Source of the DNA: an uncultured Eubacterium sp.
GTDB lineage: Bacteria > Bacillota > Clostridia > Lachnospirales > Lachnospiraceae
DNA: 64,000 bases
NCBI GenBank assembly: GCA_947642745.1
Contig: CANRTU010000002.1
Location: 1-64,000, forward strand
Direction: 5' to 3'
Positions 10,268-21,503 of the stretch are shown one piece after another. The first letter of the stretch is position 1, and each line of letters opens with the position of its first letter. The notes under the pieces were generated by a model, which saw only the letters and a list, made by a program, of their open reading frames with translations, had not been told where the DNA came from and did no database searches. The translations under genes and the position numbers were made by a program.

Positions 10268-10849
10268 ATGAAATTACTTGAAGAAAAGGTCCTGGCGGAA
10301 GGAAAAGCCATCAATGAAAACATCCTGAAAGTGGATGGATTTATCAATCATCAGGTGGATCCGGAATTAATGAAAGCCATAGGCGAAGATTTTGCCAGAC
10401 ATTTTAAAGATGCCGGCATCACAAAAGTAGCCACCATTGAAAGCTCCGGCATTGCCCCGGCGCTGACCACTGCCGCAGCGCTGCGTATTCCGCTGCTCAT
10501 TCTGAAAAAATCGCCTTCAAAAGTACTAAACGATAATATGTACCAGACAGTTGTCACTTCTTATACAAAGGGAAACAGTTACGAATTAACCCTTGCGAAA
10601 CATCTGATCTCCGATGAAGATCATGTACTCATTATCGACGATTTTCTGGCAAACGGGGAAGCCGCTACAGGTGCGGTCCGGCTCATACGCAAAGCCCATG
10701 CCACCATTGCGGGAATCGGAATTCTCATCGAAAAATCTTTTCAGCCGGGCCGCAGTAAGCTGGAAGAACAGGGACTGAACGTCTATTCACAGGTACGCAT
10801 CGGACGCCTTGACGCAGGAGTCATTGAGCTGCTGGCTGCCGATGAATGA
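10268..10849 (+). CDS. xpt: xanthine phosphoribosyltransferase
   Basis: 193 aa; MKLLEEKVLAEG, NHQVDPELM, VLIIDDFLANGEAATG PRPP-binding motif; AGGAGG upstream. Confidence 0.95.
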   Translation: MKLLEEKVLAEGKAINENILKVDGFINHQVDPELMKAIGEDFARHFKDAGITKVATIESSGIAPALTTAAALRIPLLILKKSPSKVLNDNMYQTVVTSYTKGNSYELTLAKHLISDEDHVLIIDDFLANGEAATGAVRLIRKAHATIAGIGILIEKSFQPGRSKLEEQGLNVYSQVRIGRLDAGVIELLAADE

Positions 10850-10879
10850 AAACAGGGCGCCAGATGGCGCCCTGTTTTC
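10848..10879 (+). terminator. intrinsic terminator-like hairpin after xpt
   Basis: gaaaacagggcgcc-agat-ggcgccctgttttc perfect stem. Confidence 0.75.
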
Positions 10880-11020
10880 ATTCTATAGGAAAGAGCGTCC
10901 TATAGCGTCCAATATAAAAAAGTATCCGGCAAAGCCGGATACTCCGCCCGCTTTGCAAAAAACCATCTCCCGGAAATGAAGTATCTGTAAAATATCCCCG
11001 GCAATCCCTGAAACAAACGC

Positions 11021-12178
11021 TTACTGTGGGTCATATGTGTAGGCAGCCTGTGCCGCTTCACTGAAATTCCCGCTCTCATCCGCCAGTATAACCGTCAGTA
11101 CTGACTCTCCCTCCGGCATGGCGATTCCTCCGGTATATAATGTGCCGTTTTCTGGTGTCAGCAGTTTACCAAGCGTCCAGCTGTAATAGGCCTTCATACC
11201 AATCGGTACAGTAATCGTAATCAGCTGGGAAGAGGTATACGTACCTGCCTGCGGAACTATTTCTGGTGGTTCCAGCGCCGCTGGCGGCGCATAATCTTCC
11301 GCATTGATTCCCATCCGGTATTCTCCGGAAGCTTCGTCCCCGAAAGTACCGTTGTCATTTTTACACACGGCTGTCACCACATAATGGTAACCATGCTCCA
11401 GCGGAACCGGTTCTTCATACAGGATCCCGTTTTCCTTTGGGGAAGTACCGTCCAGCGTATAATAGATCTCATGATCCTGTTCGCTGGTAATTTCCAGCAG
11501 CTGGTTGGATTCATACACTCCGGAAGGCAGTTCAAAATAAGGCGCATCCACAATACACGCCCGGATCATGGATGAAATAACGGAGTTTGGAGGATTTTCC
11601 GCCAGCTTTGCGATTTCCGTCTGCTTCTGTTCCGTAAGATACAGCTGCAGCAGCTGCCCGTAAGCAGGATAATTATCCGGATCAGCTGCGATAATCTGCC
11701 GCAGCACTTTGATCTGCGCCTTTGTTGTTCCCGCTTTTGCGCAGATGGTATTTTTCAGGGAAAGATACTCCAGATTTTTTTTGTCGTCTTTTAACAGCAG
11801 CGCTACCGAATCCAGTGCTTTATCATAATCCTTTTGTGTCATCAGATACAGACAGTTCTGGTATTCCGCTTCTTTTTGTTCATATTCATAGACATCCGGA
11901 AACTGCCTGAGACTGAATACGGCGCCGGCAAATACTGCGGCGACTGCCAGCAGGGCGGCTGCCAGCATGCCCCATCTCTTTTTAAATTCAGGCTCCTCTT
12001 CCCCGTCCGCAAATTCATCCTCCGCAGCGTAAGCCGTCATATTTTCATCTTCCAGTACAGTATTCAATAGTTCATTCTCCATATTGTGGTAATTAAAATC
12101 TCTGGCGACAGCCCGGCCGCAATGGGCGCATCTTGGGCTGGAAGGTGTCAGCTCCATGCCACAGTTGGAACATTTCAT
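11021..12178 (-). CDS. zinc-ribbon membrane-anchored protein with TPR-like region and chitobiase/beta-hexosaminidase C-terminal-type repeats
   Basis: CSNCGMELTPSSPRCAHCG; YYTLDGTSPKENGILYEEPV... motif typical of CHB_HEX_C domains. Confidence 0.78.
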   Translation of the reverse strand: MKCSNCGMELTPSSPRCAHCGRAVARDFNYHNMENELLNTVLEDENMTAYAAEDEFADGEEEPEFKKRWGMLAAALLAVAAVFAGAVFSLRQFPDVYEYEQKEAEYQNCLYLMTQKDYDKALDSVALLLKDDKKNLEYLSLKNTICAKAGTTKAQIKVLRQIIAADPDNYPAYGQLLQLYLTEQKQTEIAKLAENPPNSVISSMIRACIVDAPYFELPSGVYESNQLLEITSEQDHEIYYTLDGTSPKENGILYEEPVPLEHGYHYVVTAVCKNDNGTFGDEASGEYRMGINAEDYAPPAALEPPEIVPQAGTYTSSQLITITVPIGMKAYYSWTLGKLLTPENGTLYTGGIAMPEGESVLTVILADESGNFSEAAQAAYTYDPQ

Positions 12179-12194
12179 GCCTTACCTCCCCCTG

Positions 12195-13037
12195 TCATGC
12201 CCTGGTCATGGCTTCAACACAGTTATTCATCAGCATTGCGATGGTCATCGGGCCCACGCCGCCCGGTACCGGCGTAATTGCCTCTGTCAGTGGCATCACC
12301 TGGTCAAAATCCACATCCCCGCACAGACTGTTATCCGGGCTGCGGTGGATGCCCACATCTATGACCACCGCTCCCGATTTGACATAAGAAGCGTCGATAA
12401 ACCGGGGCTTTCCCATTGCCACGATTAAAATATCTGCCTTACGGCAGACATCCGCCAGATTTTTTGTCCTGGAATGGGTCACGGTCACCGTGGCATTTTC
12501 CCGCAGCATTAATAATGCCATTGGCTTGCCTACGATATTACTGCGCCCCACAATCACACACTGTTTACCACTGATAGAAACGCCAGAACGCTTCAGCAGC
12601 TGGATAATACCCGCGGGCGTACAGGACAGATACCCGGGCAGACCGCTTACCAGGGCGCCTGTATTATATGGATGAAAACCGTCCACATCTTTTGCCGGAT
12701 CAATGGCACAGATAATTTTATTTTCATCCATATGTTCCGGCAGTGGCAGCTGTACTAAAATCCCGTTTATATTTTTATCCCGGTTAAGCCGGTCAATCAG
12801 CTCCAGCAGCTGCGCTTCTGTTGTTTCTTCCGGAAGTTCGTGGGATACAGATCCGATTCCGATATATTCACAGGCACGTTTTTTATTTCTGACATAGACA
12901 CTGGAAGCCGGATCAGATCCAATCTGGACAACGGCAAGACAGCCGGTAATGCCCTTCTGGCCCAGTGCGGCCACTTTTTCTTTCAGTTCATCTTTGATTT
13001 CCCGGGAAATCTTTTTTCCATCAATTAATTTTGCCAT
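12195..13037 (-). CDS. folD: bifunctional methylenetetrahydrofolate dehydrogenase/cyclohydrolase
   Basis: GILVQLPLPEHMDE, PAKDVDGFHP, GRSNIVGKPMALLML, PVPGGVGPMTIAMLMNN. Confidence 0.97.
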   Translation of the reverse strand: MAKLIDGKKISREIKDELKEKVAALGQKGITGCLAVVQIGSDPASSVYVRNKKRACEYIGIGSVSHELPEETTEAQLLELIDRLNRDKNINGILVQLPLPEHMDENKIICAIDPAKDVDGFHPYNTGALVSGLPGYLSCTPAGIIQLLKRSGVSISGKQCVIVGRSNIVGKPMALLMLRENATVTVTHSRTKNLADVCRKADILIVAMGKPRFIDASYVKSGAVVIDVGIHRSPDNSLCGDVDFDQVMPLTEAITPVPGGVGPMTIAMLMNNCVEAMTRA

Positions 13038-13173
13038 AGCTTTCTCCTTACCATAAAAGTCTTACCGTCTTTTCCGGTTTCAGTCAGGGAATACCCCGCA
13101 AGGCAGGCTCCTGATCGCTTTTACTTTTGGTGAAACGCCAGAAGCGTATCCCTGAAATAATATCTGTATCACA

Positions 13174-16100
13174 CTATAAACATTCTTCTTCATATTGTGC
13201 AAACTGTTCCGGACTCATCAGAATCTTTCTCGGTTTTGTCCCTTCTTCCGGTCCTACGACGCCTGCTTCTTCCAGCTGGTCCATAATTCTGGCAGCACGG
13301 TTAAATCCTATTTTAAAATACCTCTGCAGCATGCTGACAGAAGCCTTTTCCTTATCCATCAGAAGCCTTGCCGCATCCGCGAAATAAGCGTCCCTGCTGT
13401 CTTCCGGCGCTGCGGCGGAACCGCCTGCGGCGCCAGAGGCCGCATTTGCCACTTTCTCTTCCAGTTCTTTGTTATATCCGGCCACACCGTTTTGCTCTGT
13501 CAGAAATTCTACCACATCTGACACTTCCCCGTCTGAAACAAATGCGCCCTGTACACGGACTGGTTTCTGCAGTCCCTGTGGATAAAACAGCATATCCCCT
13601 TTTCCCAGCAGCTTTTCAGCGCCGTTCATATCCAGAATAGTACGGGAATCAATTCCGGAAGTCACTGAAAAGGCAATCCTGGAAGGCATATTGGCTTTAA
13701 TAAGCCCTGTGATGACATTAACCGACGGACGCTGGGTCGCAATAATCAGATGAATGCCCGCCGCCCGGGCCAGCTGGGCCAGACGGCAGATGGCGTCCTC
13801 CACGTCTCCGGGCGCTACCATCATAAGATCCGCCAGCTCGTCCACAATGATGACAATATATGGCATTTTCTCCGGTTTACCCTCATCCGGCAGGTGTGAG
13901 ATCTGCCGGATTTTTGCGTTGTATCCTTTCATATCCCGGACCCCGTAACTGGCAAATTTCTGATACCGGTCCATCATCTCCGCTACGGCCCAGTGCAGGG
14001 AACCGGCTGCTTTTTTCGGATCGGTTACTACCGGAAGCAACAGGTGTGGAATGCCATTGTAAACACTCAGTTCCACTACCTTTGGATCAATCATGATCAG
14101 TTTCACATCGTCCGGATCGGCCTTATATATAATACTCATAATAATTGTATTGATACAGACCGATTTTCCAGCGCCTGTAGCGCCTGCGATTAACAGATGG
14201 GGCATTTTACATATATCCGTAACTACCACCTGTCCGGCAATATCCCTGCCCACGGCAAAGGCGCATGGCGAAGTGTGCCGCTGGAATTCTTCCGACTCAA
14301 TTAAATCACGGAACATAACTGTTACGTTTTCCTTATTCGGCACTTCAATGCCAATGGCCGCTTTCCCGGGAATCGGCGCTTCGATACGGATATCCGCGGC
14401 AGCCAGGTTCAGCTTGATATCATCTGCCAGATTTACGATTTTACTTACCTTTACACCCATTTCCGGCTGAATTTCATATCTGGTAACAGCCGGACCGCAG
14501 CTGACATTCAGAATCGTTACGTTTACCCCGAAATTTTTCAGCGTCTGCTGCAGCTTTAATGCCGTCTCCTGCAGATGCTGTCTGGAATCCCCGGTCTGAT
14601 CCGGATCTCCCTTTTTTAACAGACTCAGCAGCGGAAAGACATGCCTGCGTTTCACCAGCGGCCTGGCCTGCCGCATAGCGATTGCGGCGTCCGCCGCCCC
14701 GGCGGCAGCTTCCTGTGCGGACTGCTTTGGATTTGCGTGGGTAGTGTGTGTAACTGGCTGCGGCTTCTGCTCCCGGAGTGGCTGTGTCAGTTTCTGACTG
14801 CCTGTGTGCCGGTCTGCGGCCTGCATACCGGTACTGTCTGTCTCCTGCGCCTGTTTTGGATTATTTTCATATTCATATCCGGTTTCAGAGGCAGCGTCAC
14901 CAGCGTAATAATCGTCCTGTCCGGCCCATCCGTCAGACAGCGGCGCCTCTGGCTGTATATCCTGGACAGCGCCGGCATCAGATCCTGAACCGGCTGGCTC
15001 CCGCAGATCGTCCGGAGCTGAATTTCCTGATGATAAAACAGCTTCTGTATCCACAGGTTCATACGCTGGCTGCTCACTGACAGACTGGCTGGCATCTGGT
15101 TCTGTAAGGCCGGTTTCATCCAGTCCTGAAAACAGCTCCGGGGAAATACCGGCATCTGTTACATAAGACAGCCGGAGATCCTCAGGCGCTGTCCCGGACG
15201 CTGTTTGAGAAATATCACTGTCTGTTTCCTCATCAGACAGCTTTAACGGCGTGACCGCAATCCGGCCGGAAGAAACCACCGGAGGCGCTTCGTCCACCAT
15301 TTCCGGCCCGTCCGGAAACAGATCCTCAGGCGAGAGCCTGCCTGTATTCACTATTCCTCTGGTTATATCAGGGATATCGTCCGCCAGAGCCTGATTGCCT
15401 GAAACTTCTTCCCGCAGCGGTTCATCATCTGGCAGGAACACACTCTTACCAGCGTGTATTTCCTGATATGGATCTGCATCCTCAGTAAAAGTATCAGACT
15501 CTGCCATATCATCTCCGGAACTCTTTGTATCCGCTTCCGCCGGCGGATACAAAGACTCCGGCTCCACATCCGGCATACTGGAATCCACAGCTGCCGCCGG
15601 CCCGTATCCGTCGTTTAAAGAAAGATCCCCGGCCTGCCGCCCCATAGCGCCGGTATCCGGCAGCAGTTCTGAAAACAGATCACTGGTTCTGGCCAGAATA
15701 TCTTCCGCCCGTTCCACAGCGGGAGATACTTTTTTCTGCCGGGACTCCTGTACTGGCACGGTTTCAGAAAGATCCGGCGTCTGCCCCATCACCGGTATCT
15801 TTTCTGAAAAATCCGGCGTCTGCCCCATCACCGGTATCTTTTCTGAAAAATCCGGCGTCTGTCTCATCACCGGTATACTTTCTGAAAGATCCGGTGTCTG
15901 CGTCATTGTCTGACTGGCAATCGGAATAATGTTGTCATTCAGATCTGGCATTTTACGCTGCAGCGGCGGCAGACTGTCCTGAAAGTCCATGCCCACAGCC
16001 GCCTGTCCGGGCATTTTTACCGTTTCCGTATCCACGGATTTTTGCCCCATCACATGTATTGGAAAACTCTGGACAAATACCGGGTCCGGCCGTATCTCAC

Positions 16101-16791
16101 TGATAGCGTCGGACGGCTCCTGCTTTCTGGCGTTTTTAATACTGGTATCCAGACATACTCCGGACACCTTATTATCGATCCGTCTCTGGCGGCGTGCCAG
16201 ATGCTCTTCCCTCTGGCGTACCGTTTCCTTTCTGGCGGAAACATATACTTTTTTACCGCCGGACTGGATCCGTTTCCAGAGCGAACGCTCTGTGATAAGT
16301 ATCATGCAGATAATCAGTACAATAATATCAATAATATAGGCGCTGATTGTCCCCAGCGTGGAACGGATGACAAATACCAGCAGCCCGCCGGTAATCCCTC
16401 CCCCGTACCTGTGCTCTACCGCCCAGGCATAGGAATCAAACGGGGACTTTGCCATGCCGTCGCCCCCGATCAGCTCCAGAAACATACAGGTAAAGATCAC
16501 AAAGAACACCGAAGCGGTTATTTTGATCACCGCAATGGTATTATTTCTGTTTGCGATCATAAACGCTGTTCCCGCAAATAGTATAATAGGAAATATGTAA
16601 GCGATCATGCCAAACAGCCCGAAAAAAATATTACTGATAAAATTCCCGGCTTTTCCGGCAATACCGAAATTACTGATAAACAGAATCAGTGAAAAAGCAA
16701 GTACGCCCCAGAGAACTGCTTCATATTTTACAGAAGCAGAAGGTGACCTGCGGCCCGTATCCGTATTTGAAGAACGTTTCCTGGCAGCCAT
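13174..16791 (-). CDS. ftsK: DNA translocase FtsK/SpoIIIE with long variable linker
   Basis: N-terminal TM helices, long acidic linker, motor with [12 protein letters not shown] Walker A and C-terminal gamma domain. ORF extends to GTG at 16824; ATG at 16791 preferred. Confidence 0.95.
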   Translation of the reverse strand: MAARKRSSNTDTGRRSPSASVKYEAVLWGVLAFSLILFISNFGIAGKAGNFISNIFFGLFGMIAYIFPIILFAGTAFMIANRNNTIAVIKITASVFFVIFTCMFLELIGGDGMAKSPFDSYAWAVEHRYGGGITGGLLVFVIRSTLGTISAYIIDIIVLIICMILITERSLWKRIQSGGKKVYVSARKETVRQREEHLARRQRRIDNKVSGVCLDTSIKNARKQEPSDAISEIRPDPVFVQSFPIHVMGQKSVDTETVKMPGQAAVGMDFQDSLPPLQRKMPDLNDNIIPIASQTMTQTPDLSESIPVMRQTPDFSEKIPVMGQTPDFSEKIPVMGQTPDLSETVPVQESRQKKVSPAVERAEDILARTSDLFSELLPDTGAMGRQAGDLSLNDGYGPAAAVDSSMPDVEPESLYPPAEADTKSSGDDMAESDTFTEDADPYQEIHAGKSVFLPDDEPLREEVSGNQALADDIPDITRGIVNTGRLSPEDLFPDGPEMVDEAPPVVSSGRIAVTPLKLSDEETDSDISQTASGTAPEDLRLSYVTDAGISPELFSGLDETGLTEPDASQSVSEQPAYEPVDTEAVLSSGNSAPDDLREPAGSGSDAGAVQDIQPEAPLSDGWAGQDDYYAGDAASETGYEYENNPKQAQETDSTGMQAADRHTGSQKLTQPLREQKPQPVTHTTHANPKQSAQEAAAGAADAAIAMRQARPLVKRRHVFPLLSLLKKGDPDQTGDSRQHLQETALKLQQTLKNFGVNVTILNVSCGPAVTRYEIQPEMGVKVSKIVNLADDIKLNLAAADIRIEAPIPGKAAIGIEVPNKENVTVMFRDLIESEEFQRHTSPCAFAVGRDIAGQVVVTDICKMPHLLIAGATGAGKSVCINTIIMSIIYKADPDDVKLIMIDPKVVELSVYNGIPHLLLPVVTDPKKAAGSLHWAVAEMMDRYQKFASYGVRDMKGYNAKIRQISHLPDEGKPEKMPYIVIIVDELADLMMVAPGDVEDAICRLAQLARAAGIHLIIATQRPSVNVITGLIKANMPSRIAFSVTSGIDSRTILDMNGAEKLLGKGDMLFYPQGLQKPVRVQGAFVSDGEVSDVVEFLTEQNGVAGYNKELEEKVANAASGAAGGSAAAPEDSRDAYFADAARLLMDKEKASVSMLQRYFKIGFNRAARIMDQLEEAGVVGPEEGTKPRKILMSPEQFAQYEEECL

Positions 16792-16839
16792 TTGTTTCCC
16801 CCGTTTTCTTTCTGCTAGTTCCACCAGGGAACTTTTTGT

Positions 16840-17727
16840 TTATAATAAATCCGAATCCATAATAAAGTAAGCGGCAATAGAAATAATACCCACAACCAGA
16901 CAGTATATGGAAAAAATCGTATATTTCTTTTTCCTGACCACATACAGCATGATCCTGATGCAGATATATCCCACGATCGCAGCCACCGCCGTCCCTGCCA
17001 GATAGTACATCCACTGGGTAACCGTAATGGCAGCCGCTTCTATTTTAAATATCTGCAGAACCAATGATCCGAGAATCGCCGGAATAGACATAATAAAAGA
17101 ATATTTCACCGCAAATTTCCGGTCGAACCCGCTTAACAGACATGCCGTAATCGTCGTTCCAGACCTTGAGATGCCCGGCAGCGTGGCAAATCCCTGACAG
17201 ATCCCGATAATCAGCGCATTTGTATAACTGACATGTTTTGGCGTTTTGCCGCCTTCCTTACACCGGTCAGCCACAAACAGCAGCACAGCCGTAATAATCA
17301 GACAGATCCCGGGCACCAGCAGTATGCCTGAGAGCACTTCGATTAGATCCGAAGCCGCCACACCAATGATCCCGGTTGGTATGGTAGATACGATTACAAG
17401 CATAACAAACTTCCGGTAACCGTTGCGGATGACTTTCCTGTAAGTTTTTTCCTTATTTCCAGTCAGACGTGAACAGGCGATGGCAGCATTTACAAAAAAA
17501 TCACCGATAATCGCAAAACCTTCGCAGATCATTTTCCAGATATCCCGGTGATACACGGCAAATACGGCAACCAGGGTGCCAAAGTGGAGCAGACAGTCAA
17601 ACAAAAGACCTGTCTCTTCAAGGTCAAAGGCAATCTGGAACAATGCAAGGTGTCCGGAACTGCTGACTGGCAGAAATTCAGTAATTCCCTGGATCAGCCC
17701 CATGAAAATTGCATCCAATAGTGACAT
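16840..17727 (-). CDS. uppP: undecaprenyl-diphosphatase UppP/BacA
   Basis: GLIQGITEFLPVSSSGHL and GISRSGTTI motifs; AAGGAGG upstream of ATG 17727. Confidence 0.96.
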   Translation of the reverse strand: MSLLDAIFMGLIQGITEFLPVSSSGHLALFQIAFDLEETGLLFDCLLHFGTLVAVFAVYHRDIWKMICEGFAIIGDFFVNAAIACSRLTGNKEKTYRKVIRNGYRKFVMLVIVSTIPTGIIGVAASDLIEVLSGILLVPGICLIITAVLLFVADRCKEGGKTPKHVSYTNALIIGICQGFATLPGISRSGTTITACLLSGFDRKFAVKYSFIMSIPAILGSLVLQIFKIEAAAITVTQWMYYLAGTAVAAIVGYICIRIMLYVVRKKKYTIFSIYCLVVGIISIAAYFIMDSDLL

Positions 17728-17957
17728 AGTATGCCTCCTTACTGACAATAAAAACGAACCTGCAGCACATTTCGTTTTCAACTGTCAAAACATCATATGA
17801 AATCATAATACCATAATCTGGATGAAATGTCATTCTCTTTCGGACATATGTGAAAAAGTTTTTTATGTTATCGCATTTTCCGGGATATTCCGCAGCGGGA
17901 AAGCAGATGTTCCTCTGGATATCTGTTTTTTGTCACCTTAACATGGACCGGCGCTCT

Positions 17958-18103
17958 GAAGCGTGTTTGAAAAAACATTCCCGCCATCCGCATCCCACTT
18001 AGATGAGATTTGCACCAGACCCGGTCAACGCAGCCCGTCCGACTCCCTCATCTGGTACAAATCCCCCACTAAGTGGGGAATAGATTTTTAGATACGCTCC
18101 GGA
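17958..18103. repeat. imperfect palindromic intergenic element
   Basis: Left arm cccacttagatgagatttgcaccaga (17994-18019) pairs with tctggtacaaatcccccactaagtggg (18051-18077); outer arms gaagcgtgtttgaaaa / ttagatacgctcc also inverted. Confidence 0.65.
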
Positions 18104-18110
18104 CCATACA

Positions 18111-18815
18111 TCACTTTGCTGTGCGTTCCCCAATCATTTCATGGAGCTTACACAGCGCTTCTTTCATGCCGCCTACTTCGCTGATAATTCCTTCTTTTAC
18201 CGCTTCTTCCCCTACCAGAATTGTCCCCAGATCTTTTGTGAGCATGGTCGTATTCATCATCAGCTTTTCCAGACGCTCTTCCTTTGCCTTGCAGTGGGAC
18301 GCAATGAATCCGATAATCCGGTCCTGCATCTGTTTGAAATATTCATAAGTAGGCGGAGCGCCGATGACCATTCCTGTCAGCCGTACCGGATGCACTACCA
18401 TTGTTCCGGTTGGCACGATAAAGGAGTAATCCGTGGAAACCGCCAGGGGCACGCCGATGGAATGGCTGCCTCCCAGTACCAGAGACACGGTAGGTTTGCT
18501 TAAGGACGCCACCATTTCCGCAATGGCCAGCCCGGATTCCACATCCCCGCCCACTGTGTTTAACAACAGCATTACCCCGTCAATATTGCTGGCGTCTTCA
18601 ATTTCCGCAAGCCTTGGCAGCACATGTTCATACTTTGTAGTCTTCGTATTTGAAGAAAGACATTCATGGCCCTCAATTTCCCCGATCACTGACAATAAAT
18701 AAATTTTGTGATTCTGGTAATTTTCTTCCAGGGTCACTTCCCCGTTATTTTTTATATTTTCATTATCCGAAATGCGTTCTTCCAGCTCTTCTTTTTTCTT
18801 TTCTGAATCACTCAT
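18111..18815 (-). CDS. tepA: Clp-fold serine protease, TepA (translocation-enhancing protein) family
   Basis: LLNTVGGDVESGLAIAEMVASL, GGSHSIGVPLAVS, MVVHPVR; near ftsK as in Bacilli. Confidence 0.85.
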   Translation of the reverse strand: MSDSEKKKEELEERISDNENIKNNGEVTLEENYQNHKIYLLSVIGEIEGHECLSSNTKTTKYEHVLPRLAEIEDASNIDGVMLLLNTVGGDVESGLAIAEMVASLSKPTVSLVLGGSHSIGVPLAVSTDYSFIVPTGTMVVHPVRLTGMVIGAPPTYEYFKQMQDRIIGFIASHCKAKEERLEKLMMNTTMLTKDLGTILVGEEAVKEGIISEVGGMKEALCKLHEMIGERTAK

Positions 18816-18964
18816 GACATACCTCTCTTATATGCTTTCCTTGTTTTCAGAAGTATGTGCGGATTCCCGCTTATTTATTCAGACGGCGCTGCATGCGCCG
18901 GAAAATGTGTGAACCGGATATCCGGAAAAGCTGCGCCGCCCTGCCCGGAACATTTTTATGAAAT

Positions 18965-19022
18965 CAAAAAATATTGTGAATCCTGCCGGGCGAAACAGCC
19001 TGCCGGCAAAATTCACAATACT
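18965..19022 (-). terminator. intrinsic terminator of glgA
   Basis: Minus strand: attgtgaattttgccggcaggctgtttcgcccggcaggattcacaat followed by attttttg. Confidence 0.75.
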
Positions 19023-19083
19023 ATTTATAGAATATACTCCTTACAGAACACGGACCTTTTCAGAATACGCTCCTTTGTAAATA

Positions 19084-20544
19084 TCAGGACTCTTTCTCAC
19101 CGATCAGGTAATTATACAGTCCTTCATATTTAAACTTCGACGCATTCCAGGAGAAATCTTTCTGCATTCCCCGGTCAATCATGCGGTTCCAGTCTTTTTT
19201 CATATCAAAGTATACTTTCTTCGCATAGTTAATTACTTTGAGCATTTCTTCCCCGTTGTAATTGGAGAAAGAGAAGCCGTCGCCGGTATTTTCATATTCA
19301 TTGAACGGAATCACAGTATCTTTCAGCCCGCCTGTTTCCCGTACAATCGGTGCGGTACCATACCGGAAGGAAATCAGCTGGGTCAGGCCGCACGGCTCAA
19401 ACTGGGAAGGCATTAAAAACGCATCCGCCGCCGCATACAGTTTATGGGCCAGATCGTCCGAATAGCAGATATTCGCTGAAATACGGTCGCCATATTTCCA
19501 TGCGTAATGACGGAACATATTTTCATATCCGGGATCGCCGGTTCCGATTACAACCAGCTGTGTATAATCGTCCACAATGCGGTCGATGACATAATTGATC
19601 AGATCCAGTCCCTTCTGGTCTGTCAGACGGGAAATAAGACCGATCATAAATTTCTTCCTGTCTACCGCCAGTCCCAGTTCTTCCTGCAGTCTTGTCTTAT
19701 TTACATATTTCTTCTTGCGCCAGTTGCTCACATCGTAATTATTGTAAATCTTCTGATCGGTAGCAGGATTATAAATGCCATAGTCAATACCATTTACAAT
19801 ACCCTGCATATCCATATGCCTTGCGGATAACAGTCCGTCCAGCCCTTCCCCGTAATACGGCGTCTGGATTTCCTGCGCATATGTATCGCTGACTGTCGTA
19901 ATATAGTCCGCATATACCAGGCCGCCTTTTAACATGCTGGCGTCTTTGTTAAATTCCAGTTTGTCCGGTACGAACAGATTGCTGGTCATGCCGCTTAATC
20001 CCTGGAATACTTTCTTATCCCAGATACCCTGGAATTTAAGGTTGTGGATCGTCATCACAGACTTCATGCCCCAGTAGAACATATCTCCCTGGAACTCATT
20101 TTTAAGATAGACCGGAATCAGGCCTGCCTGCCAGTCATGGCAGTGAATCAGATCCGGCTGGAAGTCAATGGCCTTTAACATGGACAGCACTGCTTTGTCA
20201 AAAAAGATAAATTTCTCAATGTCATAGCGGATATCGCCATATGGTACGGCACAGTTAAAGTATTCCTGGTTGTCGATAAAATAAAAAGTAACCCCGTCCA
20301 GTTCATACTTTAAAATTCCTACGTACTTTTCCGGAATCATTGGACCTGTCCCCATATAGAAATGGGTAACGTATTCAAACTCATTCCTGTACTTTTCCGG
20401 AATACAGGTATAGTTTGGAATAACTACACGCACATCCCAGTATTCCTTGTCAAATTCTTTTGGTAATGCTCCACATACATCTGCCAGTCCGCCAGTTTTA
20501 ATAAACGGTACACATTCAGATGCTGCGAATAATATTTTTTTCAT
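19084..20544 (-). CDS. glgA: glycogen synthase (GT5)
   Basis: MKKILFAASECVPFIKTGGLADVCGALPKEF; PSQFEPCGLTQLISFRYGTAPIVRETGGLKDTV. Confidence 0.96.
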   Translation of the reverse strand: MKKILFAASECVPFIKTGGLADVCGALPKEFDKEYWDVRVVIPNYTCIPEKYRNEFEYVTHFYMGTGPMIPEKYVGILKYELDGVTFYFIDNQEYFNCAVPYGDIRYDIEKFIFFDKAVLSMLKAIDFQPDLIHCHDWQAGLIPVYLKNEFQGDMFYWGMKSVMTIHNLKFQGIWDKKVFQGLSGMTSNLFVPDKLEFNKDASMLKGGLVYADYITTVSDTYAQEIQTPYYGEGLDGLLSARHMDMQGIVNGIDYGIYNPATDQKIYNNYDVSNWRKKKYVNKTRLQEELGLAVDRKKFMIGLISRLTDQKGLDLINYVIDRIVDDYTQLVVIGTGDPGYENMFRHYAWKYGDRISANICYSDDLAHKLYAAADAFLMPSQFEPCGLTQLISFRYGTAPIVRETGGLKDTVIPFNEYENTGDGFSFSNYNGEEMLKVINYAKKVYFDMKKDWNRMIDRGMQKDFSWNASKFKYEGLYNYLIGEKES

Positions 20545-20728
20545 GAAAATCCTCCCTGGTTTTATTACATATCCCCCGTCGGTACATGATACAGGTTTGC
20601 ATACCATGTCATGCGCAAGGCATTATGTTTCTTCTTTTTCCGGCTGCGTTAATACGGTGAATTCCGCACTCTGCCGCAGGTTCGTGATGCCCACGCCCAT
20701 ACGGCATGGATGCGCTGCACGGGCCAGT

Positions 20729-21457
20729 CTATTCTTCCCAGTTGTGGTACACCGTCTGGACGTCATCGTCTTCTTCCAGCAGGTCCAAAATCCGCTGGAT
20801 ATTTGTAATATCCGTTTCATTTTGCAGCGTCACGTAATTTTGCGGCAGCATGGTAACTTCCGCCTGGGTCATCACAATGCCTTCTGTGGCCAGCGCTTCC
20901 CGGACTGCCGGAAAATCAGCGGGAGCAGTTATAATTTCAAAACAGTCATCCTCTTCTGCAAAATCTTCCGCACCGGCGTCCAGGGCAGACATCATCAGAT
21001 CGTCCGCTTCCATTTCGCACTCCTCTTTGTCAATGATAATCTGGCCTTTTTCATCAAACATATAAGAAACGCATCCCTGGGTCCCGATACTGCCCTGCCC
21101 TTTGGTAAAGCAGTTACGTACATTTGCGGCGGTCCGGTTTTTATTATCTGTTAACGCATCAACGATAATCGCTGTTCCCCCCGGCCCGTAGCCTTCATAT
21201 GTAACAGCTTCATAATTGACGTTGCCTGAATCACCGGCAGCTTTTTTGATGCCCCGGTCGATGGTATCGTTTGGCATATTGTTTGCTTTTGCTTTTGCGA
21301 TTACATCTCTTAATTTACTATTATTGGCAGGATCTGGTCCGCCTTCTTTTACAGCGATAGCCAGTTCCCTTCCGATCATGGTAAACATTTTCCCTTTTGC
21401 AGCATCATTTTTTTCTTTCTTATGTTTGATATTTGCAAATTTGGAATGTCCTGACAT
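20729..21457 (-). CDS. yebC: YebC/PmpR family regulatory protein
   Basis: MSGHSKFANIKHKKEKNDAAKGKMFT; PNDTIDRGIKKAAG; EGYGPGG. Confidence 0.95.
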   Translation of the reverse strand: MSGHSKFANIKHKKEKNDAAKGKMFTMIGRELAIAVKEGGPDPANNSKLRDVIAKAKANNMPNDTIDRGIKKAAGDSGNVNYEAVTYEGYGPGGTAIIVDALTDNKNRTAANVRNCFTKGQGSIGTQGCVSYMFDEKGQIIIDKEECEMEADDLMMSALDAGAEDFAEEDDCFEIITAPADFPAVREALATEGIVMTQAEVTMLPQNYVTLQNETDITNIQRILDLLEEDDDVQTVYHNWEE

Positions 21458-21503
21458 ATGTTAATCCTCTTTTCTGTTTGTTCATCTAACGGTATTTTAT
21501 CAC

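Noticed and set aside
9540-10268. Purine riboswitch for xpt
   Set aside because: xpt is only 15 nt downstream of the zinc-ribbon gene and no purine aptamer-like junction sequence was seen upstream of either.
15762-15915. CRISPR or VNTR outside coding sequence
   Set aside because: The 39-bp repeats are in frame inside ftsK and encode a linker.
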